A stretch of DNA of 64,000 nt, taken from contig NZ_JADNRC010000008.1 of the NCBI RefSeq assembly GCF_015594725.1, forward strand, positions 124,001 through 188,000, written 5' to 3'. Positions 36,794 through 44,197 of this stretch are shown in pieces. This DNA comes from Flavobacterium sp. ALJ2. GTDB lineage: Bacteria > Bacteroidota > Bacteroidia > Flavobacteriales > Flavobacteriaceae. The notes under the pieces are model-generated. The model made no database searches. It was not told where the DNA came from and saw only the letters and a list, made by a program, of their open reading frames with translations. How positions within the stretch are numbered: position 1 is the stretch's first letter; every line of letters begins with the position of its first letter. Both the position numbers and the translations under genes were made by a program.

Positions 36794-37303
36794 TTATAAT
36801 TTATCTCCCCATTCGCTTGGGTCAAAAGGTTCGAATTCTCTTTCGGAAAATGCTTCAGTTAAAATTCCAGAATTACATAACCAATTTATAGTTTCTTCGA
36901 GTGTTTTACCTGCTTTGTATATCATTTCGCTATTTCTTGGTAAAATGTAATACTCGTTTTTATAGAGAATAATTTCGTCACCGTCAAAAGTATCTCCAAT
37001 CCTTACAGAGTCTAAAACCTGCTCTTTTGTTAGAACAGCAGCTCCCTCATCCCAAAACCAATATTCGTTTATTCTTTTTTTCCATTGATCAACAGTGAGT
37101 ACTATAGTTTCCGGAAGATAGATTCTTACGTAAGTTCCGCCTAGAATTCCGCTTCCGTACGTTACAACATATTCTTTATAATTGTTGTCAAAAGTGATGT
37201 TTAAAGTTTGTTCGCAAGCCTGAATGTCTTCATCATCAGCAAGAAACAAGTCGGTTCTGTGGGTGTTGTAATTCGGGATTATTTTATAGTTATCGAAGTT
37301 CAT
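36794..37303 (-). CDS. SMI1/KNR4-family protein, immunity-like
   Basis: 169 residues. Matches the SMI1/KNR4 (SUKH) fold: ADDEDIQACEQTLNITFDNNYKEYV followed by YGSGILGGTYVRI and VRIGDTFDGDEIILY. SUKH proteins are common immunity proteins against nuclease toxins. First gene of the pair with DUF4265, and separated from asd by a terminator. Confidence 0.8.
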   Translation of the reverse strand: MNFDNYKIIPNYNTHRTDLFLADDEDIQACEQTLNITFDNNYKEYVVTYGSGILGGTYVRIYLPETIVLTVDQWKKRINEYWFWDEGAAVLTKEQVLDSVRIGDTFDGDEIILYKNEYYILPRNSEMIYKAGKTLEETINWLCNSGILTEAFSEREFEPFDPSEWGDKL

Positions 37304-37368
37304 GCGTTCTGAGTTTTTAATAGCTAAGATATGGCTTTTTTATTGTTGAGAATAAAGTTTTTAAACGA

Positions 37369-37405
37369 AAAAACCGCAATCACAATTTTGCGATTACGGT
37401 TTTTA
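37369..37405 (-). terminator. Terminator downstream of asd
   Basis: Stem AAACCGCAATC/GATTACGGTTT (one mismatch) around a short loop containing CAA/TTG. Located 20 bp past the asd stop codon on the minus strand, with A/T tracts on both sides. Confidence 0.75.
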
Positions 37406-37424
37406 TCTAATATAATTGTGTGTA

Positions 37425-38414
37425 TTATACCAATTTTGCAGCAACAAGATATTCTGCAATCTGAATTGTATTTGTTGCAGCACCTTTTCTTAGGTTATCG
37501 GCAACAATCCACATATTTAAAGTATTTGGCTGGCTTTCGTCACGACGAATACGGCCTACAAATACATCATTTTTTCCTTCTGCATAAAGAGGCATGGGGT
37601 AGGTAAATGTGTCAAGGTTATCCTGAACAACAATACCGTCAGTATGATGTAAAATCTCACGTACTTCATTTACATCAAAATCATTTGTAAACTCAACGTT
37701 TACAGCTTCACTATGACCGCCAACAACAGGAACACGAACCGCAGTTGCCGTTACAGCGATAGTGTTGTCGCCAAGAATTTTTTGTGTTTCACGAACCAGT
37801 TTCATTTCTTCTTTGGTATATCCATTTTCTTCAAAACTATCGCAATGTGGAATAGCATTTCTGTGAATCGGATATTTATAAACCATTTCGCCTTTTACGC
37901 CAGCGTATTCATTTTCTAATTGTTTTACTGCTTTTACACCAGTTCCTGTGATCGATTGGTAAGTAGAAACAACAATTCTTTTAATATTATATTTTTTGTG
38001 CAATGGAGCCAATGTTAAAACCATTTGAATGGTTGAACAGTTTGGGTTTGCTATAATTTTATCTTCTTTTGTTAAAGTAGAAGCATTGATTTCAGGAACG
38101 ATTAATTTTTTTGTAGGATCCATTCTCCAAGCCGACGAGTTGTCGATAACAGTTGTTCCTGCAGCTGCAAATTTTGGGGCCCATTCTAATGAAGTTTCTC
38201 CGCCAGCTGAGAAAACTGCAATATCAGCTTTCATGTCAACTGCTGTTTGCAATCCAACTACCGTATAATTTGTTCCTTTATATTCGATTTGTTTACCAAC
38301 TGATTTCTCAGATGCAACCAAAATTAATTCTGTAACAGGGAAATTTCTTTCTGCCAACACTTTTAGCATTACTTCGCCAACCATACCGGTAGCGCCTACA
38401 ATCGCTATTCTCAT
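37425..38414 (-). CDS. asd: Aspartate-semialdehyde dehydrogenase
   Basis: 329 residues. NADP-binding N-terminus RIAIVGATGMVGEVML. Catalytic Cys126 lies in IANPNCSTIQMVL, and the PVVGGHSEAVNVEF block carries the second-domain active-site His. It reduces aspartyl phosphate in the lysine/threonine/methionine and diaminopimelate pathway. Single gene with its own terminator. A small leader of about 160 bp separates it from mscL. Confidence 0.97.
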   Translation of the reverse strand: MRIAIVGATGMVGEVMLKVLAERNFPVTELILVASEKSVGKQIEYKGTNYTVVGLQTAVDMKADIAVFSAGGETSLEWAPKFAAAGTTVIDNSSAWRMDPTKKLIVPEINASTLTKEDKIIANPNCSTIQMVLTLAPLHKKYNIKRIVVSTYQSITGTGVKAVKQLENEYAGVKGEMVYKYPIHRNAIPHCDSFEENGYTKEEMKLVRETQKILGDNTIAVTATAVRVPVVGGHSEAVNVEFTNDFDVNEVREILHHTDGIVVQDNLDTFTYPMPLYAEGKNDVFVGRIRRDESQPNTLNMWIVADNLRKGAATNTIQIAEYLVAAKLV

Positions 38415-38529
38415 TTTTATATTTTTTATTGTGAATGTTTGTTATTTGAAGTGCAAAAATAGGTATAATGAAGTTGAAAACAAGCGGGTTCACAAAAAAT
38501 AACAAAAAGTTACATTTGTAACAAAAAAG

Positions 38530-38557
38530 AAAAACCGTTCAGATTTTGAACGGTTTA
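38530..38557 (-). terminator. Terminator downstream of mscL
   Basis: 10-bp perfect stem AAACCGTTCA/TGAACGGTTT with a 5-nt loop. Read on the minus strand it is followed by TTTCTTTTTTG. Confidence 0.88.
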
Positions 38558-38578
38558 ATTAGACAATAGTGTAGCGGA

Positions 38579-38953
38579 TTATTTCTTTAACAAATCTCTA
38601 ATTTGCGTAAGTAATTCTTCTTGCGTTGGTCCAGCAGGCGCAGGCGGAGCAACGTCTTTTTTCTTAGCATGATTAATCCCTTTGATTATCATAAATAGTA
38701 CAAAAGCCACAATAATAAAGTTAATTACTGCCGAGATAAATAAACCATATTTTACACCTCCAAAAGCAGTTAATTCTTCGATTGTAGATAAATGTGCAGC
38801 ATCCAATGCAGGTTTTAATAGTAATGGTGTAATAACATTTTCTATAAACGAGCTCACAATTTTACCAAAAGCAGCTCCAATTATGACACCGACAGCCAAA
38901 TCTACCACGTTGCCCTTCATTGCAAATTCCTTAAATTCAGATAGCATTCCCAT
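38579..38953 (-). CDS. mscL: Large-conductance mechanosensitive channel
   Basis: 124 residues. N-terminal [27 protein letters not shown] (helix S1 and TM1), then [23 protein letters not shown] (TM2), then an Ala/Pro-rich linker and a C-terminal helix. Opens as a pentamer in the inner membrane during hypo-osmotic shock. Confidence 0.96.
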   Translation of the reverse strand: MGMLSEFKEFAMKGNVVDLAVGVIIGAAFGKIVSSFIENVITPLLLKPALDAAHLSTIEELTAFGGVKYGLFISAVINFIIVAFVLFMIIKGINHAKKKDVAPPAPAGPTQEELLTQIRDLLKK

Positions 38954-39037
38954 AATTGATATTATTTAGTTTAAAATTTTTTTTCACTCGAAAATAAGTA
39001 ATATTTCGCATATTTTAATTAATTATGAACTAAAATA

Positions 39038-41509
39038 TTACTGACGGAAAAAGACACGTTTCACACGTTGCGAAATACTGGTTAGGATTTCATACGGTAT
39101 CGTTCGTAATTCCTGTGCCATTTCGATTACAGTTGGGCTTTCGCCAAAGATTACTACATCGTCACCTTCTTTGCAATCAATGGTACTTACATCAACCATG
39201 AGCATATCCATGCAAATGTTTCCAATAATTCGTGCTTTTTGCCCTTTTATAGTTACAAAACCCACTCCGTTACCCCAAAGCCTGGCAATTCCGTCGGCAT
39301 AACCAATCGGAATTGTAGCGATTCGGGTTTCTTTTTCAGCCACAAAACGACGTCCATAACCTACGCTGTCACCAACGGGAATAGTTCTTACTTGTGAAAT
39401 AATCGATTTTAATGTACTTACATTTTCCAAATATTTTTGTTCTGCGGGGTCATTAGATACTCCGTATAAACCAATTCCCAAACGAACCATATTGTATTGG
39501 GCCTGTGGGAAATTGCTAATTCCGGAGGTATTCAGGATATGTCGGATCGGATTGATATTTAGTTCTGTCAATAATTTAGAAGATAGTTTCTCGAATAAAT
39601 CAATTTGAGAAAGGACAAAGTCAAAATGTTTCTCTTCATCACTGGTTGCTAAATGCGATAATACGCTTTTTACTTCGACAGTTGTATTTCCTTTTAGAGT
39701 AGTAATTAATTCATCGATTGTATTGGCTTCAAAACCTAGCCGGTGCATTCCTGTATCTAATTTTATATGAATCGGAAAATGATGTAGTTTTTTCTCTTTA
39801 GCAATTTTTAAAAAAGCATTTAACCCTTTTAAACTATAGATTTCAGGTTCTAATTGATGCTGAATAATAGCCGAAAAAGTAGTCGTTTCTGGATTAAGCA
39901 CCATAATAGGAAGTTTGATACCGCCATTTTTAAGCGAGATTCCTTCATCGGCAAAAGCCACACCCAGATAATCCACCTTATGATGTTCGAGTAATTTGGC
40001 AATTTCCAGTCCGCCATTTCCATAACTATATGCTTTTACCATCACCATCATTTTGGTGTTTGGATTTATTTTTGATTTAAAAAAATTAAGATTATGACCA
40101 ATGGCGTTGAGGTTAATTTCTAGAATTGTTTCATGTGTTTTCTCTTCGAGTAACGCAACAATCTCTTCAAAGTGAAATGAGCGTGCTCCTTTTACAAGAA
40201 TGGTTTCATTTTCAAAATCCAATGATTCATAATGCGTAATGAATGTTGCTGTATCAGGAAATGTAATACAATTCGAAAATTTATCAGCAAATTTTGAAAT
40301 CGTTGAGCCAATACCAATAACACGGCTTATTTTATTAGATTCGATAAGTTGAACTACTTTTGCATATAACTCATCATTAGAAAAGCCACTCTGAAGAATG
40401 TCAGATAAAATCACGGTTTTCTTTTTGAATTTGTTTTGACTTTCTAAGAAATCTAATGCGATTTTCAGCGATTGAAAATCCGAACTATAACTATCATCGA
40501 TTATACTGCAGTTGTTGATTCCCGTTTTTACTTCTAGGCGCATTTCTACAGGATATAATAAATGCATTCGGTTTTGGATTGTAGCCGAATCGTATTTTAA
40601 GTACAACAAAACCATCAGACACGAAACAGCATTTTCTATCGAAGCATCGTCTTGAAACGGAATAGTAAATTCATTTATTTCATCGATATATTCATATCGG
40701 ATTAATATGTTTTCGTTATGAGTTTGTTTTGTAGTAACTAAAACATCGGCATTTTTATCAGTAAAGCTCCAAGAAAAAAGCTTTCTGGATTCCAGTAGAT
40801 ATTCGGCTGCAAATTGTGTCAAACAAGAATGAACAACCTCCGTTTTTTGGTAAATAATTACGGGAGTTTCTTTGAATAAAAGTAGTTTTTCATCTATCTT
40901 TTGTACTAGATTTAAAAAGCCTTCGTCGTGTGCTGAACCAATATTGGTAAGAAGTCCGATAGTAGGTTTGATGATTTTTTCTAGTTTATCCATTTCAGAA
41001 ACTGTCGAAATTCCAGCTTCAAAAATACCTAGATTGTGTTTCTCATTGATTGCAATAACCGATAACGGAACGCCAACTTGTGAGTTGTAGCTTTTTGGAC
41101 TTCTTATAATGTTATGGTCAGGACTCAACAAGAAATTAAGCCATTCCTTTACTATCGTTTTACCGTTACTTCCGGTTAATCCGATAATAGGGAAATCAAA
41201 AAGACTTCGATAGTAAGCAGCTACGGCCTGTAATGCAGTTAGTGAATTTTCGACAACTATATAATTAGCTCTTTGTGTATAATTTTCAGGAATATGTGTT
41301 ACTACAAAATTATGAACGCCTTTTTCGATTAAGTCAGGAATATAATCATGCGCATTATTGTTTGGTCCGCTTAAAGCGAAAAATAAAGTTTTAGGTCCGT
41401 TTTGTAAAGAACGGCTATCAATAGAAAGATGGTCGATATTGATGTCAGAATTGCCGCCAAACCATTTAGCATGAAGTATTTGAATTATATTTTTAAGATT
41501 TATAGGCAT
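39038..41509 (-). CDS. Fused MurF (muramyl-pentapeptide ligase) and alanine racemase
   Basis: 823 residues. The N-terminal half is a Mur ligase: GLTGSNGKTIVKEWL (ATP site 113-118), SYNSQVGVPLS, EAGISTVSEM, and the C-terminal ligase domain with IDDSYSSDFQSLKIAL. The C-terminal half (from about 455) is a PLP-dependent alanine racemase: MMVMVKAYSYGNG (PLP Lys), HIKLDTGMHRLGF, GYGRRFVAEKETRIATIPIGYADG and GNICMDMLMVDV. It makes D-Ala from L-Ala and adds D-Ala-D-Ala to UDP-MurNAc-tripeptide. This fusion is a Bacteroidota feature. Single gene with a 410-bp gap upstream. Confidence 0.95.
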   Translation of the reverse strand: MPINLKNIIQILHAKWFGGNSDINIDHLSIDSRSLQNGPKTLFFALSGPNNNAHDYIPDLIEKGVHNFVVTHIPENYTQRANYIVVENSLTALQAVAAYYRSLFDFPIIGLTGSNGKTIVKEWLNFLLSPDHNIIRSPKSYNSQVGVPLSVIAINEKHNLGIFEAGISTVSEMDKLEKIIKPTIGLLTNIGSAHDEGFLNLVQKIDEKLLLFKETPVIIYQKTEVVHSCLTQFAAEYLLESRKLFSWSFTDKNADVLVTTKQTHNENILIRYEYIDEINEFTIPFQDDASIENAVSCLMVLLYLKYDSATIQNRMHLLYPVEMRLEVKTGINNCSIIDDSYSSDFQSLKIALDFLESQNKFKKKTVILSDILQSGFSNDELYAKVVQLIESNKISRVIGIGSTISKFADKFSNCITFPDTATFITHYESLDFENETILVKGARSFHFEEIVALLEEKTHETILEINLNAIGHNLNFFKSKINPNTKMMVMVKAYSYGNGGLEIAKLLEHHKVDYLGVAFADEGISLKNGGIKLPIMVLNPETTTFSAIIQHQLEPEIYSLKGLNAFLKIAKEKKLHHFPIHIKLDTGMHRLGFEANTIDELITTLKGNTTVEVKSVLSHLATSDEEKHFDFVLSQIDLFEKLSSKLLTELNINPIRHILNTSGISNFPQAQYNMVRLGIGLYGVSNDPAEQKYLENVSTLKSIISQVRTIPVGDSVGYGRRFVAEKETRIATIPIGYADGIARLWGNGVGFVTIKGQKARIIGNICMDMLMVDVSTIDCKEGDDVVIFGESPTVIEMAQELRTIPYEILTSISQRVKRVFFRQ

Positions 41510-41649
41510 TGTATTATGAAGTGTTTTATGTTGAAATGTAATATGTAATTAACGATAAGTCTGATTTAGAAAGCTAAACTTAATTTGAAGCATTAAAGGT
41601 AGAAAAGAGTTTTTAATATTTTCTTAAAAATGCAATTATTCAGGTGATA

Positions 41650-41836
41650 AAGATTATCTAAAAAGGGAACGCGGATGACACGGATTTATTAAAACAATTG
41701 AAAAAAATCCGTTTTTATCCGCGTTTTCGCCTTGGCGAATCCGCGTCATCTGCGTTCCTTGATTTCGTGTCGCAAAGATTATTTAAAAAGGGAAAGCGGA
41801 TGGCGCTGATAAAAAACTGCTTCATCCGCGTTCCTT
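41650..41836. repeat. Imperfect tandem repeat of GCGGATGA intergenic units
   Basis: First unit 41665-41759: GGGAACGCGGATGACACGGA paired with TCCGCGTCATCTGCGTTCC, with TTTTTATCCGCG inside. The second, shorter unit at 41789-41835 starts with the same AAAGATTATNTAAAAAGGGAA lead (41650 and 41776). No open frame. This fills most of the 412-bp gap 41510-41921; the rest is leader DNA. Confidence 0.75.
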
Positions 41837-41890
41837 AATTTTAGTTGCTGTTAAAATTTTGAGCAATTTATAGTAAGTCATATATTTTTT

Positions 41891-41898
41891 TATATTTG
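41891..41898 (+). promoter_or_regulatory. Candidate -7 element for the integral membrane gene
   Basis: TATATTTG, an exact TAnnTTTG, 23 nt upstream of the TTG start codon. No -33 TTTG at a standard distance. Confidence 0.4.
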
Positions 41899-41921
41899 TT
41901 CAAGACAATAAAATTAAGCCG

Positions 41922-42533
41922 TTGAAAAAGCTTCTTCCAATAATCTCTTATCTATTCCATCCATTGTTTATTTCGATGTATGCGAGTATGTTTTACCTTT
42001 TTTTTAAAGAAGATGCATTTGCCAATGAGGAGAAATTCTTTATTCTTTTTCAAATATTGATTATTACGGTTTTGGTTCCAATTTTGTTTTTCTTACTGCT
42101 TCGTTCAACAGGAAATGTCGATTCGATTATGATTCATGAAACGTCACAACGTAAGATTCCGTTGGTGCTTCATTGTTTTTTAATTATTTTATTGGTTAAG
42201 CGTAGTGTAGTGATTATGCGATATCCAGAGTTGCATTTTTTCTTTTTAGGAGCATTGTTTAGTACTATAATTGCACTGGTATTGTCTTTTTTTAAAATAA
42301 AAGCTAGTTTGCACATGATAGCCATTAGCGGATTAACGATTTTCGCAATTGGTTTAAGCCGACATCTTCAAGTGCCTGCTGGTATGATGTGTTGGGTTGC
42401 CTTTTTTATATTAATGAATGGTTTTGTGGCTTCATCTCGCCTAGAAATGAATGCTCACACCAATAAGGAACTCATTATAGGATTATTGATAGGGATAATT
42501 CCGCAAATACTATTTTTAGTTTTTTGGTTATAG
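41922..42533 (+). CDS. Integral membrane protein, possibly PAP2-like
   Basis: 203 residues starting with TTG at 41922. No ATG is available upstream, and the first ATG downstream would cut into the first helix. Six predicted membrane helices: KLLPIISYLFHPLF, ILIITVLVPILFFLLL and others to the end LLIGIIPQILFLVFW. One conserved-looking loop (HETSQRKIPL) and a late His (GLSRHLQVP) resemble the spacing of PAP2-type phosphatases, but the full motif set is absent. Function unassigned. Its stop overlaps the convergent beta-barrel gene by 6 bp. Confidence 0.65.
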   Translation: MKKLLPIISYLFHPLFISMYASMFYLFFKEDAFANEEKFFILFQILIITVLVPILFFLLLRSTGNVDSIMIHETSQRKIPLVLHCFLIILLVKRSVVIMRYPELHFFFLGALFSTIIALVLSFFKIKASLHMIAISGLTIFAIGLSRHLQVPAGMMCWVAFFILMNGFVASSRLEMNAHTNKELIIGLLIGIIPQILFLVFWL

Positions 42534-43229
42534 GATATAGAAGATTATACCAATATTCATCGTTCGCATATCGATATCTTCCGTAGGAGTTTTTGCCGAT
42601 TTAAATAAAGAGTTTAAGCCATAATAGGCATATATATTCCAGGTGTTGAAACCAGATGAAATATAGACTCCGTATTGTATTTTTTCAAAATCTTTATTGT
42701 TTTTAATGACCACTTTTTGCTCAGAATCTTTGTAAACAGAACGGTCGAATAAAAGATAACTAAATTTTACGCCACCGTAAATTCTCCAAAATTTATAACT
42801 CTCAAAAGTAGAAGTTCGCCATCTGAATTCAATTGGTAAATCGATTAAATACTGAGTAAATTTGTTACTATTAACATCCGAATAGTTAACAACATTATAA
42901 ATAGGAGCGTCGTTTGTACCAGTTATGGCAAGATTTTGAAAGTAATTTTTATAGCTAAATCCTAAACCTGTAGCAATCGATACGTTACGATTTTTATTAA
43001 TAGGCATATCTCTTAAAAAACCAAAATTCAGTCCTGCCGAAAATTTCTTTTGCGACAATCCTTCTGGAGCATTTGCTAATGCATTATAGGTAATGGCAAA
43101 ATAAAACTGATCTTCTCTGTACAGAGAATCAATTTTTACTTTTGGAGCATCAGCAGCTGGAGCCTTTTCTTCCTGAGAAAAAACATTCAGAAACGATACT
43201 AAAAATATACAACTAAAAAATAATCGCAT
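42528..43229 (-). CDS. PorT-like outer membrane beta-barrel protein
   Basis: 233 residues. The signal peptide ends FLNVFSQ, then a Pro/Ala/Asp-rich link. The body consists of alternating strands: YREDQFYFAITYNAL, KFSAGLNFGFL, SIATGLGFSYKNYFQ, LIDLPIEFRWR and FWRIYGGVKFSYLL, ending MRTMNIGIIFYIL. This resembles the PorT family; some members belong to type IX secretion, but this copy cannot be assigned to that role. Convergent with the membrane protein gene. Confidence 0.7.
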   Translation of the reverse strand: MRLFFSCIFLVSFLNVFSQEEKAPAADAPKVKIDSLYREDQFYFAITYNALANAPEGLSQKKFSAGLNFGFLRDMPINKNRNVSIATGLGFSYKNYFQNLAITGTNDAPIYNVVNYSDVNSNKFTQYLIDLPIEFRWRTSTFESYKFWRIYGGVKFSYLLFDRSVYKDSEQKVVIKNNKDFEKIQYGVYISSGFNTWNIYAYYGLNSLFKSAKTPTEDIDMRTMNIGIIFYIL

Positions 43230-43637
43230 TTTGGATTTTGGTTTTAATGATTGTTCTAAGAGTATAAGTGATTTTTGTATTTTGATATAAACAATACAAA
43301 TATAAGATTTTGAGTGTTTCGGTTTCGATTTGATTGTGAATATTCTGTTTTGTGTTATGATTTGTTCAAATTTAGGATTTATTTTTAAATTTCAGCCACT
43401 CCAGATAGCTATCAGTATTAATAGATTAAAAGTATTTTTTTTGTTTAATCATGTAAGTAATGTAAGGACATTTAAGTTTATGTGTATGTTTACATAAACT
43501 ACTATTTCTTTTATGGTTTAAGGAAAGCCTCTGAACCTTTTAGCTTTGCCACTTAGTGGCTCAGTACCTTTATCTGCAACTTAAAACCTCAGTATTTTCT
43601 TTTTTCTATAGTATTCTTTTCGTTTACATGTTTTTTA

Positions 43638-43645
43638 TACCTTTG
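43638..43645 (+). promoter_or_regulatory. Candidate -7 element, nearly leaderless transcript
   Basis: TACCTTTG matches TAnnTTTG only 6 nt before the ATG of the His/Cys-rich gene. Transcription would start at or within a few nt of the start codon. The 422-bp gap 43230-43651 otherwise holds a 9-bp inverted repeat AGTTTATGT/ACATAAACT (43475-43500) and no gene that I can see. Confidence 0.4.
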
Positions 43646-43651
43646 TAGGGC

Positions 43652-43996
43652 ATGAAAAGAAAACAGTTTATAATAAGTATTTCTTTGACGATAACGGTAT
43701 TGTTCTCAATGCTGTTTCAGTCATTTCATAGTTATGAGCATATTGTACAAGAGTTTTCAAAAAAACAATGCCATCATGAGTATAACGTAACAAATACCGA
43801 AATAACGCATCAGCACCATAATTTCGATTATTGTTATGTGTGTCATTTTGCAATAAGCAGCTATATTACACCTGAAAAATTCACATTTCAGTTACCTGTT
43901 TTTCATGATGAAATTCCTTATTTCTTTAACTTCTCCGGAACAATTATTTTATTTTCCGGAAGTTTATATTCCCTTCGAGGCCCACCTATAGTTTAG
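43652..43996 (+). CDS. His/Cys-rich small secreted or membrane protein
   Basis: 114 residues. The N-terminal hydrophobic segment FIISISLTITVLFSMLFQSF acts as a signal or anchor. It is followed by a metal-ligand-rich stretch: KKQCHHEYNV, ITHQHHNFDYCYVCHF. The end is the hydrophobic FSGTIILFSGSLYSLRGPP. Similar short proteins precede TonB-dependent metal receptors in Flavobacterium, as here (202 bp upstream of the receptor's chosen ATG). A zinc or copper handling role is inferred from ligand density and position. Confidence 0.7.
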   Translation: MKRKQFIISISLTITVLFSMLFQSFHSYEHIVQEFSKKQCHHEYNVTNTEITHQHHNFDYCYVCHFAISSYITPEKFTFQLPVFHDEIPYFFNFSGTIILFSGSLYSLRGPPIV

Positions 43997-44197
43997 ATTC
44001 TTGTATCCAATATTTTCGGAATGCAACGTGTTTACCCCGTTTTGATTTTCCTAAAATCAAACAAAATCTTCGTTTATAAATTCGAAAAGTAAAAATGGTT
44101 TACTAATTCTGATAGTTATCGGAGTTGTTGAGCTTATTTATATGTTTTTTTGAGTTTTTTTAAACGAATAAATCATCTAACTATAGTATCATTTACA

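Noticed and set aside
43475..43500. AGTTTATGT/ACATAAACT inverted repeat as a terminator
   Set aside because: No T run follows and no gene ends there; it is kept only as a possible operator.
44150..44197. Longer start for the TonB receptor at 44150
   Set aside because: It would put 16 polar residues before a clear signal peptide; ATG 44198 gives a normal one.
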